Positions 8,801 to 15,539 of a stretch of 37,934 bases of DNA are shown one piece after another. How positions within the stretch are numbered: position 1 is the first letter of the stretch; each line of letters opens with the position of its first letter. The notes beneath the pieces are model-generated. The model saw only the letters and a list, made by a program, of their open reading frames with translations. It did no database searches and was not told where the DNA came from. The DNA is from Acidimicrobiia bacterium (lineage in GTDB: Bacteria > Actinomycetota > Acidimicrobiia > Spongiisociales > UBA5794), in NCBI GenBank assembly GCA_030066755.1, contig JASJAX010000038.1, positions 1 to 37,934 of the forward strand, in the 5' to 3' direction. Made by a program: the position numbers and the translations under genes.

Positions 8801-8945
8801 GGCCGGCACGTACGAGTACACGTACGTCGCCCGTGCGACGACGCCGGGGACCTTCATCGTGCCCCCGACGACGGCTGAGGAGATCTATGCGCCGGAGACC
8901 TTCGGTCGATCGGGTTCCGACGTCGTGATCATCGAGTCGCGCTGA
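2820..8945 (+). CDS. Alpha-2-macroglobulin family protein without the thioester motif
   Basis: Giant envelope protein of 2041 residues, longer than E. coli YfhM (about 1650). Bacterial macroglobulins are thought to trap proteases in the envelope. The N-terminus has basic residues, then a hydrophobic stretch (12-29). The Cys at 30 follows Met29, which breaks the lipobox rule, so I read it as a signal anchor. Order: Thr/Pro linker, Ig-like MG1 modules (about 140-260), MG2 with VYRPDETVHVKG (about 706-717), core A2M domain with FAPDVTTGVDGTATVDVSLP (about 1338-1357), alpha-toroid thioester-type domain (about 1525-1800), and receptor-binding-like C-terminus. Where thioester homologues have YxYGCxEQ, this protein reads YRYASSDG (1545-1552): Ser1549, Asp1551 and Gly1552 replace Cys, Glu and Gln. 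Covalent capture is therefore not possible. No pbpC partner is nearby. AGGAAGGA lies 11 nt before the ATG. Confidence 0.92.
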   Translation: MPVAAASRRPRLLAGGLVVVLVFALVAAMCMSRDDTEPTTTVAAPSSPAVPTAVQALAPPGQPLSVRLSAGSAVNLVDPGPITLVEGEPLDDATVAAILERLPEWVIPQDDRLEFRRPAETLAPPRSGATIDVPFPAPGGEPTPTVAAGPLEVLRFQPEGRVAVAPYISITFNQPMVPLATVGQLDSENVPVVVTPDLPGRWEWIGTRTLRFDHDSELIDRLPMATVYRVEIPAGTTSQTGGELAEPVSWTFKTPPPQVESFQPSHDSLPLEPVFLVDFDQRIDPVAVLETITITTGTVGGEAMAIRLATEEEIAADERVRARVDGLLADRWLAFRATAAFAPDTQINIQIGPGTPSAEGPRATANERSFTARTYAPLRVSDSSCRGRDRCGPGDSLSIRFNNVLELEGFDASMVAVEPEPAGLTVQAWRDTISISGATIGGTTYTATIDPTLTDTHGQTLGGNRTVEFRINDARPSLNQFRDELITLDPLVPEPTLAVASVNHDELRVRVFRVDPNDWGSYVAYLDRRWDDQPPPIPSSWAQVSDEIVDTNSKSNELTETAVDLSDALEGDVGHVVVLVEPVGHLAGLTRDSDDYWRNQPAIVWAQSTVIGAAAISDADEIVAWATDLRSGEPLPDVEVGFTGYRATAVTNGDGLARVELPQDDSIRTGLLVARRGDDRALIDANWRSNVRDDEAVWYVFDDRGVYRPDETVHVKGWVRRIRWSDDAQLAAVTGDATVGYTAADSSGNEVASGTVDLNAFGGFDFEIDVPANANLGQATIDLTLQGVAGQDRRHSHRLQIQEFRRPDFEVAVRPESAGPYLVGEPATAAVTAEYFAGGPLTDAEVRWVVRTQPATYSPPGWDDFTFGVWVPWWSRGDSGGSQFRGGAGFDGIPGRLEPDEVKTFSGRTDAGGTHYLQMDFDGDGEGLPTTVSADATVFDVNRQGWSDGTDLLVHPGEFYVGLSSRRTFVDRGEPLLVEAIATDIDGTAVAGRTVIVKAGRTEWLLMQGRWEQVPVAVETCVVTSSDEPVECEFSAEVGGRYQIIATVADNSDRTSKTEITRWVGGDNRRPERNVVQEEVTLVPDKREYTPGDDAEILVASPFGPAEGLVTISRNGIVSTERFTIDDTSTVLSVPIEDGYIPNVHVQVDLVGTTARTADNGDPLPGAPERPAFAVGALKLSIPPLSRTLTVTAVPSTPLAEPGSDTQVEVTVTDASGNPVDNAELAVVVADEAVLALGRYELPDPISVFYASINPRIKSRYLRNSIELVNPQLLTGDDSFATATTVLASGQFDEFTSSFDGGFSRQSLSADAIPTAAQGREESAEAGIIGVRTRFDALAVFAPDVTTGVDGTATVDVSLPDSLTRYRVMVVAVEGTDRFGTAESNITARLPLMIRPSAPRFLNFGDAFEVPVVIQNQTDTDLEVDAVIQTSNLTLTAGAGRRVTVPANDRIEVRFPAAAEDAGTARLRVAAIGGTYADAASVSLPVYTPATTEAFATYGVVDDGVIAQPVLTPEAVVPQFGGLEINTSSTALQALTDAVIYLNDYRYASSDGLASRILAIAALRDVLDAFDADGLPPAAELAARVDGDITALLALQTDRGGFAIWRSSNQDVPYHSIQATHALVEAKANGYAVPADRLERALKHLRNIENRIPKDYSQRMKDTLSAYALYVRDLAGERDATKAGQLYARAGDTLSLDAVARLWPVLNDPDADAEIERLFTNRATETAGAATFTTDYGEDAYLILHSNRRTDGIILDALIAKTPDSDLIPKVVAGLLGNQTRGRWHNVQENSFILLALNEYFDTFESTTPDFVARIWLGDLYAAEHVFTGRTTDRDLTSVPMEELIDQTAGGAADIVVAKDGPGRLYYRLGLRYAPDDLELDPLDRGFVVQRTYEAVEDPDDVTRDPDGAWRIRPGAEVRVRVTMVADSRRTHVALIDPMPAGFESLNPALAVTAPLPPAALREDAARLTYWWWRWFEHQNLRDDRAEAFATLLRAGTYEYTYVARATTPGTFIVPPTTAEEIYAPETFGRSGSDVVIIESR

Positions 8946-9062
8946 GTCCGACGTGCGGACCACGACGTCACCGGCGGCCCCCCGCCCGGACTGCAAGGAC
9001 GTTCGTCGGTAGACCGCCGACGCCCACCGGCGCGACGATGTCGAGAACCGGGAGGTTGCGGA

Positions 9063-9293
9063 ATGAAGACACGCAAGAGCCGGTTGGTCGCACTGCTCAT
9101 CGGCGCCGTGGTGGTGATTCCCTTCATGATCGCCGTCACCGCTCTCCTCAAGTGGCTCTCGTTGCTCGCTTGGGCGGCCGTCCTCTGGACGGCGTGGGAC
9201 TACTACCGATCAGGGGAGATGGTGAGCGCCGTCGAATCGGCCGCTCGCGAAGGAAGCTTCCTCACCGGCGCGTGGGAAGACGACGTCGAGTGA
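9063..9293 (+). CDS. Small membrane protein of unknown function
   Basis: 76 residues; I do not recognise the family. Basic start MKTRKSR, then one long or two short hydrophobic segments (about 8-27 and 29-45), then an amphipathic acidic tail ending WEDDVE. GGGAGG about 8 nt before the ATG supports the start. It lies 117 nt after the macroglobulin gene on the same strand and could be read from the same transcript. It ends convergent to gltX, with a heptamer repeat between them. Confidence 0.7.
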   Translation: MKTRKSRLVALLIGAVVVIPFMIAVTALLKWLSLLAWAAVLWTAWDYYRSGEMVSAVESAAREGSFLTGAWEDDVE

Positions 9294-9336
9294 GCCGCAG
9301 GCTCATCACCCCTGAGCCGGAATCGACGAGCGGCTC

Positions 9337-9371
9337 GTACTGAGTACTGAGTACCGAGTACTGAGTACCGA
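9337..9371. repeat. Heptamer array GTACTGA x5
   Basis: Five head-to-tail 7-nt units: GTACTGA, GTACTGA, GTACCGA, GTACTGA, GTACCGA. The array fills the short convergent gap and stops 2 nt before the gltX stop codon (9374-9376). The unit differs from AGTCGTC but has the same period and gene-border placement. Confidence 0.9.
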
Positions 9372-9373
9372 CC

Positions 9374-10843
9374 TCACATTGCCTCAGCGAGTTTGGCCGA
9401 CGCTGCGCTGAGGCGCTCGAGCGTGCGGTCCCGGCCGAGGGCAGCGATCGACTCGAACAGCGGGGGCGAGATCGACGAACCGGTGACGGCCACGCGCAGC
9501 GGCTGCAGGCCCTTCCGTGCGGAGAGCTCGTGAGTCTCGAGCATGGCTCGCAGCGCCCCCTCAACCGCCTCGATCGACCACTCAGAGAGTTGATCCAATG
9601 CCTCGGAGGCACCCGCCACGGCAACGTCGGCGCCGTCTTTGCGCATCACCTTGTCCCACGACGTCTCGTCGTACGTGATGTCACCGAAGAGGAACCGGAC
9701 TTGTTCGGGGATCTCGGTGAGCACCTTCGCCCGCTCCTGAACGTGCGGCAGGATCTCCTCGAGCGTGCGCACGTCATCGCCTGCGAGCTCGCGACCGAGG
9801 TCCGCTTCGACGAGCGCCCGCACCCGACCCACAAAACCATCGCCACTCAGCTCGCGGATGTAGACCCCGTTCATCCACTCGAGCTTCGTGACGTCGAAGA
9901 CGGCCGGGTTCTTCGACACGTCGGTCAGTTCGAACCGATCGGCCATGTCGGCGAGCGACACGATCTCCTCGTCATCACCAGGAGACCAACTCAAGATTGC
10001 GAGGTAGTTGCGCAACGCCTCGGCGAGGAATCCTGCATCCCGATAGGAGTTGATCGACGTGTGCCCGTGGCGTTTCGACAGCTTCGCTCCATCCGGTCCG
10101 CGCAGCAGGGGTAGATGCGCGTAGGTCGCTCGCGCCGACCCCATGGCCTCGGTCAACAGGATGTGCTTCGGAGTCGACGACAGGAGATCCTCGCCACGAA
10201 CCACGTGACTGATGTCGAAGTCGACATCGTCCACCGTGCTGGCGAGGTGGTACGTCGGCGACCCATCGGACCGCAGGATCACGAAGTCGTCGACCTGAAC
10301 GTGCTCGAACCGCATGTCGCCGCGTACGAGGTCTGCGAACTCCGTGACGCCGGGTCGTTCGACGGCGAAGCGAATCGGCGCGCGCTCCCCTGCGGCGATG
10401 CGGCGGGCGGCCTCGTCGGCATCGACCCGGAAGCGACCGTCGTAGGCGGGTGGCAGCCCCGCCGCTTGAGCCTCTTTGCGGAAGGTGTCCAACTGCTCCG
10501 GCGACGCGAAGGAGTAGTAGGCACGACCGTCGGCGAGCAGCTGGTGCGCGACCGCTTGGTATCGCGCGAACCGCTCACTCTGGTGATACGTCGGTTGCGG
10601 CCCGCCGACCTCGATTCCTTCGTCCCAATCGAGCCCGAGCCAGCGCATGCTCTCGATGATGTCGGCGGCGAACTCGTCGGTGCTGCGCTCCCGATCGGTG
10701 TCGTCGCTCCGCAGGATGAACGTGCCGCCATACCTCCGGGCGAAGAGCCAGTTGTAGAGGGCGGTCCGGCCGCCGCCGACGTGGAGGTACCCCGTCGGGG
10801 ACGGCGCAAACCGAACTCGAATCGGTCGCGAGGCGTCGATCAT
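9374..10843 (-). CDS. gltX: Glutamyl-tRNA synthetase
   Basis: Class I synthetase charging tRNA-Glu with glutamate in the cytoplasm; 489 residues, normal length. The N-terminus FAPSPTGYLHVGGGRTALYN holds the HIGH-type motif as HVGG (21-24). The KMSKS motif is KLSKR (254-258). The region around 110-120, YYSFASPEQ, lacks the Cys residues of zinc-binding GluRS. The C-terminal half is the helical anticodon-binding region. Because gatCAB is also in this window, the enzyme may be non-discriminating and also charge tRNA-Gln with Glu; this is inference. Its ATG overlaps the stop of the FAH-family gene by 4 nt (ATGA), so the two are translationally coupled. M. tuberculosis has the same order (Rv2993c-gltS). 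Confidence 0.97.
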   Translation of the reverse strand: MIDASRPIRVRFAPSPTGYLHVGGGRTALYNWLFARRYGGTFILRSDDTDRERSTDEFAADIIESMRWLGLDWDEGIEVGGPQPTYHQSERFARYQAVAHQLLADGRAYYSFASPEQLDTFRKEAQAAGLPPAYDGRFRVDADEAARRIAAGERAPIRFAVERPGVTEFADLVRGDMRFEHVQVDDFVILRSDGSPTYHLASTVDDVDFDISHVVRGEDLLSSTPKHILLTEAMGSARATYAHLPLLRGPDGAKLSKRHGHTSINSYRDAGFLAEALRNYLAILSWSPGDDEEIVSLADMADRFELTDVSKNPAVFDVTKLEWMNGVYIRELSGDGFVGRVRALVEADLGRELAGDDVRTLEEILPHVQERAKVLTEIPEQVRFLFGDITYDETSWDKVMRKDGADVAVAGASEALDQLSEWSIEAVEGALRAMLETHELSARKGLQPLRVAVTGSSISPPLFESIAALGRDRTLERLSAASAKLAEAM

Positions 10844-11604
10844 CCCTGAACCACCGGGTTGACGAGAACACCGACACCCTCGATCTCGACCTCGACGCGG
10901 TCTCCGACGTCGAAGGGACCAACCCCCGAGGGCGTACCGGTCAGGATCACGTCCCCGGGCAACAGCGTCATCACCTGGCTGATGTAGGACACGAGCTCAC
11001 CGACCGGAAACACCATGTCGCTGGTCGACCCCGTCTGGCGGATCTCGTCGTTGACCCGACAGATGATCGAAAGGCCCTCGGCAGGATCCAACTCGGTGTC
11101 GATCGCCGGCCCCAGCGGACAGAAGGTGTCGAACCCCTTGCCGCGGGTCCATTGACCGTCGCTGCGCTGGAGATCTCTCGCCGTGACATCGTTGGCGGCG
11201 GTGTATCCGAGAATGTGCGGTCCGACGTCCTCGACGGCGACCCGTCGGGTCACCTTGCCGATGACGACCGCCAACTCGGCCTCATGCTCGATGCGGTTGG
11301 TTTCTGGAGGGACCCGAATCGCCTGGAGCGGACCGATGACGCTGGTCGGCGGTTTCAGGAAGATCAGCGGTTGCTCAGGGACTTCATGGCCGAACTCCTC
11401 TGCGTGCTCGACGTAGTTCCGGCCCACCGCGACCACCTTGGTGGGAATCACCGGAGCGAGCAGCCTGGCCCGATCCCATGGGACCACAGTCTCGGTGGGT
11501 TCCCATGCAACCAGCGGCGTACCGCGATGGATTCGGATGCCCTCGGGCTCGACGGCGCCGTACGTGATGTCGTCGACGTCCGAGTCGATACGAACGATCT
11601 TCAT
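10840..11604 (-). CDS. Fumarylacetoacetate hydrolase (FAH) family protein
   Basis: 254 residues, metal-dependent C-C hydrolase or isomerase/decarboxylase fold. Seen: VGRNYVEHAEEFG (60-72), LIFLKPPTSVIGP (80-92), the metal ligands in IEHEAELAVVIGK (E108, E110) and NDVTARDLQ (D139), K156 in GKGFDTFCPLGPAI, and the C-terminal block LLPGDVILTGTPSGVGP. The family includes 2-hydroxyhepta-2,4-diene-1,7-dioate isomerases, fumarylpyruvate hydrolases and oxaloacetate decarboxylases, and the sequence alone does not pick one. No aromatic catabolism genes are nearby. The conserved pairing with gltX in actinobacteria suggests a housekeeping role such as oxaloacetate or enol-keto clearing (inference). A GGAGGG site lies about 9-10 nt before the ATG. 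Confidence 0.92.
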   Translation of the reverse strand: MKIVRIDSDVDDITYGAVEPEGIRIHRGTPLVAWEPTETVVPWDRARLLAPVIPTKVVAVGRNYVEHAEEFGHEVPEQPLIFLKPPTSVIGPLQAIRVPPETNRIEHEAELAVVIGKVTRRVAVEDVGPHILGYTAANDVTARDLQRSDGQWTRGKGFDTFCPLGPAIDTELDPAEGLSIICRVNDEIRQTGSTSDMVFPVGELVSYISQVMTLLPGDVILTGTPSGVGPFDVGDRVEVEIEGVGVLVNPVVQG

Positions 11605-11641
11605 GAAACTCAGCCCTCCAGCAAGCGAACGAACCCGGAGA

Positions 11642-12163
11642 TCAACGGTCGATCAGACGGCGTCCGGTCGCCATCTGAGCCCGAACGGCTCCGGGCTTCG
11701 ACTCGAGAACTGCCATCGGCACCGAAGCCGCGAGTTCACGGCGGGCGGCGGCATCGTGGCTGATGTTGGCGATCCATCCGACACGATCGCTGCGCAGGCT
11801 CTCGACCAGTTCATCGGGCAGTTCATCGGTGTCGTAGCCGAGCAAGAGTGCGGCCATGTCGATGTCCTCACTCGTCGGCGCCCGCCCAAAACGAGAGGCC
11901 CGGGCGACGGCGATCGTGCTGAGGGCAACCTCGACGTTGTGCCGGTGCTCTCCCGCAATGAGCTCCAACTCCCGGGATCGGATCAGCTTGAGGGCATACC
12001 CGGCGTCCGGGCCGATCGTGCCGAATCCCCCGCCCCACGGCATGTCGTCGGGAGACGACACCTCCCCGGGTCGAGACGGCCGCCACCGCCGAGCCGGCGC
12101 AGGATGCGCCGTAGGCCGCGGCAAGTCCGCAAACCCAAGCTCGATGTTCGGCTGTTGGCCCAT
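11642..12163 (-). CDS. Conserved-looking hypothetical protein upstream of the FAH-gltX pair
   Basis: 173 residues; I do not recognise the family. A Pro/Arg-rich N-terminus (about 1-37) is followed by MPWGGGFGTIGPDAGYALKL (about 41-60), a run with the look of a conserved core. A mostly helical remainder follows, with RHNVEVALSTIAVARASRFGR and a closing segment that mentions no known motif. No signal peptide or membrane segment. Start: an upstream in-frame GTG at 12196 has no ribosome site, whereas the ATG at 12163 has GAGGTGA 5 nt upstream, so I chose the latter. It lies 37 nt before the FAH gene on the same strand, so probably one operon with FAH and gltX. Confidence 0.72.
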   Translation of the reverse strand: MGQQPNIELGFADLPRPTAHPAPARRWRPSRPGEVSSPDDMPWGGGFGTIGPDAGYALKLIRSRELELIAGEHRHNVEVALSTIAVARASRFGRAPTSEDIDMAALLLGYDTDELPDELVESLRSDRVGWIANISHDAAARRELAASVPMAVLESKPGAVRAQMATGRRLIDR

Positions 12164-12217
12164 GGGGGTCACCTCGCGGTGGTCGTGCGGGTTCACGATA
12201 GACGGCTTCCACGGCCA

Positions 12218-12245
12218 CCAGACTCCAGCCCCCAGCCTCCAGCAA
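12218..12245. repeat. Degenerate heptamer array CCAGNNN x4
   Basis: CCAGACT, CCAGCCC, CCAGCCT, CCAGCAA in tandem with an exact 7-nt period, in the 232-nt gap between ilvE and the hypothetical gene. The first four bases of each unit are invariant. Confidence 0.6.
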
Positions 12246-12283
12246 GACTTCGCGCGTCCGAGACTGGTGTTCGACCGTGTTCG

Positions 12284-12372
12284 GACTGGCGACTTGACCT
12301 CAACGCAGTGATTCCACGGCTGCCGCGTCGAGCACGTCTGAGAACAACACTTCGGGCTGGCGACTGGCGACT
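12284..12372. repeat. Scattered GACTGGC heptamers
   Basis: GACTGGC-GACTTGA at 12284-12297, and CTGGC-GACTGGC-GACTCGG around 12357-12377. The same GACTGGC unit recurs at 19224-19250. Period again 7 nt. The copies are short and imperfect, so this is the weakest family. Confidence 0.4.
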
Positions 12373-12373
12373 C

Positions 12374-12394
12374 GGCGAGGGCGCAGCCCTCGCC
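12374..12394 (-). terminator. Hairpin downstream of ilvE
   Basis: GGCGAGGGC (12374-12382), loop GCA, GCCCTCGCC (12386-12394): a perfect 9-bp stem starting 1 nt after the ilvE stop codon (12396-12398). No U-tract. Confidence 0.5.
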
Positions 12395-12395
12395 G

Positions 12396-13307
12396 CTACA
12401 CGTATTCCAGCCACTCCGGGTGGGTCGTGAGCTTGCCGGTCACGGCATCCTGGAACAGCTCCTGAGCACGTTTCGTGATGGGCCCGGGATGGCCGGGACC
12501 GACCGGATTGTCGTCGACCTCGCGGATCGGTGTGACCTCGGCCGCGGTTCCCGTCATGAACAGCTCGTCGCAGTAGAACAAGTCGGATCGGGTGAGGGTC
12601 TTCTCGACGACCTCGTAGCCGTCCTCCTGGAGCAGCGTCGCTACTGCGTCGCGCGTGATTCCATCGAGACAGCCGACGGCGATCGGGGGCGTGTAGACCA
12701 CCCCGTCGTCGACGAGGAAGATGTTCTCGCCGCTGCCTTCGGAGATCACACCCTCGTCGTTGAGCATGATCGCCTCGTCGTAGCCGGCGCGGACTGCCTC
12801 CATCTTGGCGAGGATCGAGTTGATATAGGTCCCCGTCGCTTTGGCATTGGGAAAAGCCGATCCCGAGAACCGACGCCACGACGACACCCGAGTGCGGATC
12901 CCGTTGCGAACACCTTCTTCGCCGAGATAGGCACCCCACCGCCAAGTGACGATCGTCGAACGCACGAGGGCGCCCGTCGGGTTGAGTCCGATGGCGCCGA
13001 GCTCGCGGAAGACGAGCGGGCGGATGTACCCGGACTCGAGCTCATTGGCCCGCAGCAGCTCCAGCGTGGCCTTCGTCAGGTCCTGTACCGACCAATCCAG
13101 CTCCATGTGATACGCCTTCGCCGAGCGATGGAGCCGTTCCATGTGCTCGGTGAGACGGAATACCGCAGTGCCGTTGGCCGCCTCGTACGCCCGGATGCCT
13201 TCGAAGACACCAGTCCCGTAGTGCAGCGCGTGGGTGAGGACATGCACCTTGGCGTCCTCCCACGGCACCATCTCTCCGTCGAGCCAGATGTAGGTCGTGG
13301 GTTCCAT
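12396..13307 (-). CDS. ilvE: Branched-chain amino acid aminotransferase
   Basis: PLP fold-type IV transaminase, 303 residues, converting 2-ketoisovalerate, 2-ketoisocaproate and 3-methyl-2-oxopentanoate to valine, leucine and isoleucine with glutamate as donor. The start MEPTTYIWLDGEMVPWEDAK and HYGTGVFEGIRAY are typical of the short bacterial IlvE class. Lys156 in AFPNAKATGTYINS is the Schiff-base lysine. SEGSGENIFLV and DGITRDAV bind the phosphate. The C-terminus has FMTGTAAEVTPI, the usual family block. A D-amino-acid aminotransferase or aminodeoxychorismate lyase is less likely given these motifs. No ribosome site is visible before ATG 13307; a weak CAAACT box 6 nt upstream suggests a leaderless start. 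The gene lies after the heptamer cluster 13359-13522. Confidence 0.94.
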   Translation of the reverse strand: MEPTTYIWLDGEMVPWEDAKVHVLTHALHYGTGVFEGIRAYEAANGTAVFRLTEHMERLHRSAKAYHMELDWSVQDLTKATLELLRANELESGYIRPLVFRELGAIGLNPTGALVRSTIVTWRWGAYLGEEGVRNGIRTRVSSWRRFSGSAFPNAKATGTYINSILAKMEAVRAGYDEAIMLNDEGVISEGSGENIFLVDDGVVYTPPIAVGCLDGITRDAVATLLQEDGYEVVEKTLTRSDLFYCDELFMTGTAAEVTPIREVDDNPVGPGHPGPITKRAQELFQDAVTGKLTTHPEWLEYV

Positions 13308-13358
13308 GGCGTCAGTTTGCCACGGGATCTCGAGCCATGCACCGGCATTGCGAAGTCC

Positions 13359-13389
13359 AGTCGTCAGTCGTCAGTCATCAGTCGTCAGT
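13359..13389 (+). repeat. Heptamer element, four AGTCGTC units (third altered)
   Basis: AGTCGTC, AGTCGTC, AGTCATC, AGTCGTC, AGT. Read on the minus strand the units are GACGACT, GATGACT, GACGACT, GACGACT: the second is altered, as in the arrays at 18762 and 19254. It lies upstream of ilvE. Confidence 0.9.
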
Positions 13390-13432
13390 ATTGGCGCCGC
13401 CCGGCCCGGACGCGACTGGACGTCGGCACGGA

Positions 13433-13522
13433 ACTGACGACTCAGGCCTCAGCTCCCATCAGATCACGGCTCCCGCGTTCCATTGCGCTCGTGCGGTGAG
13501 TTCCGACTGATGACTGACGACT
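13433..13522 (-). repeat. Two inverted partial copies of the AGTCGTC element
   Basis: ACTGACGACT at 13433-13442 and CCGACT-GATGACT-GACGACT at 13503-13522 face the array at 13359-13389. The second copy again has GATGACT as its altered unit and stops 2 nt before the S9 peptidase stop codon (13525-13527). The 217-nt gap between ilvE and the peptidase holds no gene. Confidence 0.65.
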
Positions 13523-13524
13523 CG

Positions 13525-15453
13525 CTACCGCAGGTAGCGGTTGTGCCATTCCAGGATGGCTTCGAACCGTTCGACGCGGTGTTTGGGGGTGCCGCTTCTC
13601 GAGAGCTCGTGGCCTTCACCGGCCGGGAATCGCAAGAACTCGGTGGCGACGCCGGACTGCAGCAGGCGAACGAAGAGCTGCTCGGCTTGCTCCACCGGGG
13701 TGCGGAGGTCGCTCTCGGAGTGGATGATCAGGGTCGGGGTTGTGATCGCCCCGGCATACGCGAGCGGGCTGGAGGCCCATGCCAGATCCGGGTCGCCCCC
13801 GACGTCGTCACTCAGATACGTGCGGGTGAACCAGGGGCCGATGTCCGACGTTCCGTGGAAGGACGTCCATGAGTACAGCCCTCGTTCGGCGACGGCGGAG
13901 CGGAACCGTTGGTCGAGACTGAGCAGACGCACCGTCGACAGTCCGCCGTACGAACCGCCCATGACACCGAGCCGTTCACCGTCGAGTCGTGCGAACTGCT
14001 CCAACGCCGTGGTGACTGCTCCGGCGAAGTCAGCCATGTCAGGGGGCATTGCCTCGTGCCAGCGTCCGACGACGCCGCCGACATGATCGGCGCCGTATCC
14101 GCTCGATCCGCGCGGGTTGATCGCAACGACCCCGTACCCGGCAGCCGCATAGACCTGGAACTCGTCGAAGAAGCCGTAGCCGTACTGCGTGGCCGGGCCA
14201 CCGTGGATGTTCAACAGGAGTGGGACCCGTTCCTCGCCGGCCGGGAGGTAGACCCATCCTTCGATCGGGACACCGTCGCTGTCGAACTCGAAACGTTCCG
14301 GCTCGACCAATGAACTCTCGGCGAGGAAGGTGTCGTTGAGGTTCGTCAGGCGACGCTCGACGCCTTCCTCCCACCACCACAGGTCGCCCGGGTCGGTCGG
14401 AGTCGTAGCGGTGAACGCAAATGCCCGACCGTCCGAGGTGGGATCGATGCCGGTGATCTGTCGGTCTCCGCCCAGGACGTCTTCGGTATCCCTGCCGTCG
14501 AGCAGCCGGATCACGCGCACCCGCCCGGAGTCCTCGAGGGTGGACAGAGCATTTCCGTCGGCGAGCCACTGTGGTCCGCCAGGACTGAGCGGTGGTGCGA
14601 ATGTCTCGAGGTTGCGATCCAGGTCCGTGAACCGCGCCTCCTCGGCGCCCGGCGTGGTCAAGCGGTGGAGCTTCCGGACGGTGACCATGTTCCACCGATC
14701 GGTAATACCGATGGCGTAGAGGTTGCCGGCAGCGTCGTAGCTCGGGTGGCTCCACAGCCCAACATCGGAGCGAGCCGTTGCCGGTCCTCCATCACTGGGC
14801 ACAGTCCAGACCTGGACACCGGGATCGAGCCCGCGACCCTCGTGGCGCGGACTGAGGAACGCGAGCTCCGTGCCGTCGGGATGCCACGCCAGGGTCAGCT
14901 CGTCGTCGTCGCCGGGTGTGAGGCACACCGGCTCCGCTTCGCCTTCCGGATCCACGAGATAGAGATGTCGGCGCCGGTCGTGCAACCAGCCCATGCCGTC
15001 GAAACGAAACGGGAGGCCAACGATTCGTCGCGGCCGTCGGTCACGTTCGTCGTCGTCCAGGTCGGCGAGGGAGTCGATCCACGTCGTCGCGACGGCCGCC
15101 AGGCGCGTGCCGTCCGGCGACCACTCGGCTTGAGACACCCCAAGGGCGAACTCACTGACCACGCGTGCTTCCCCGCCGCTCATGGGAAGTACCGCGATCT
15201 GAGGCGGCGACCCGGGCGTCGTCGTACCACGAAGGAACGCAAGGGAGGCGCCGTCCGGCGACCAGCGTGGTGCAGTGTCGCGTGGGCCGGCGGTGAGGGG
15301 CCGAGCACCCGAACCGTCCCAGAGCCAGATCCTGCTGACGTAGCGATCCTCTCCCAGGTCCATCTGGGTGACGACGAACGCAACTTGAACGCCGTCCGGG
15401 GCAAGTCGGGGATCGGACGGTCGGCGGTAGTCGCCGAGTTGGTCGGGTCGCAT
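13525..15453 (-). CDS. S9 family serine peptidase (prolyl oligopeptidase/acylaminoacyl-peptidase type)
   Basis: Predicted cytoplasmic oligopeptidase of 642 residues. The N-terminal two thirds is a beta-propeller built from TolB/WD-like blades, seen as repeated WSPDG and WHPDG motifs (for example RWSPDGASLAFLRG, EWSPDGTRLAAVA). The C-terminal third (about 400-642) is an alpha/beta hydrolase. Catalytic triad: Ser501 in VMGGSYGG, Asp582 in HSESDLRTPVEQ and His615 in GEGHELSR. NIHGGP is the oxyanion-hole segment. There is no signal peptide. Substrates in this family are short peptides, often N-blocked or prolyl; which ones cannot be told here. The ATG at 15453 has GGAG about 8 nt upstream. It is divergent from pgpA. 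Confidence 0.93.
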   Translation of the reverse strand: MRPDQLGDYRRPSDPRLAPDGVQVAFVVTQMDLGEDRYVSRIWLWDGSGARPLTAGPRDTAPRWSPDGASLAFLRGTTTPGSPPQIAVLPMSGGEARVVSEFALGVSQAEWSPDGTRLAAVATTWIDSLADLDDDERDRRPRRIVGLPFRFDGMGWLHDRRRHLYLVDPEGEAEPVCLTPGDDDELTLAWHPDGTELAFLSPRHEGRGLDPGVQVWTVPSDGGPATARSDVGLWSHPSYDAAGNLYAIGITDRWNMVTVRKLHRLTTPGAEEARFTDLDRNLETFAPPLSPGGPQWLADGNALSTLEDSGRVRVIRLLDGRDTEDVLGGDRQITGIDPTSDGRAFAFTATTPTDPGDLWWWEEGVERRLTNLNDTFLAESSLVEPERFEFDSDGVPIEGWVYLPAGEERVPLLLNIHGGPATQYGYGFFDEFQVYAAAGYGVVAINPRGSSGYGADHVGGVVGRWHEAMPPDMADFAGAVTTALEQFARLDGERLGVMGGSYGGLSTVRLLSLDQRFRSAVAERGLYSWTSFHGTSDIGPWFTRTYLSDDVGGDPDLAWASSPLAYAGAITTPTLIIHSESDLRTPVEQAEQLFVRLLQSGVATEFLRFPAGEGHELSRSGTPKHRVERFEAILEWHNRYLR

Positions 15454-15526
15454 TGCACAGCTCCAAGGTTGGCGATCGGCCCGAAAACGCTAGTCGCCGA
15501 CGGCCATGCCCTGGGTGCGCTCCACC

Positions 15527-15532
15527 TACCAT
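15527..15532 (+). promoter_or_regulatory. -10 box (TACCAT) for leaderless pgpA
   Basis: TACCAT ends 7 nt before the ATG at 15540. The alternative ATG at 15531 lies within the box itself. No Shine-Dalgarno site is present. Confidence 0.45.
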
Positions 15533-15539
15533 GCCGGCG

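Noticed and set aside
13359-13522. CRISPR array at the AGTCGTC repeats
   Set aside because: The units are 7 nt, contiguous and without spacers, and no cas genes are present.
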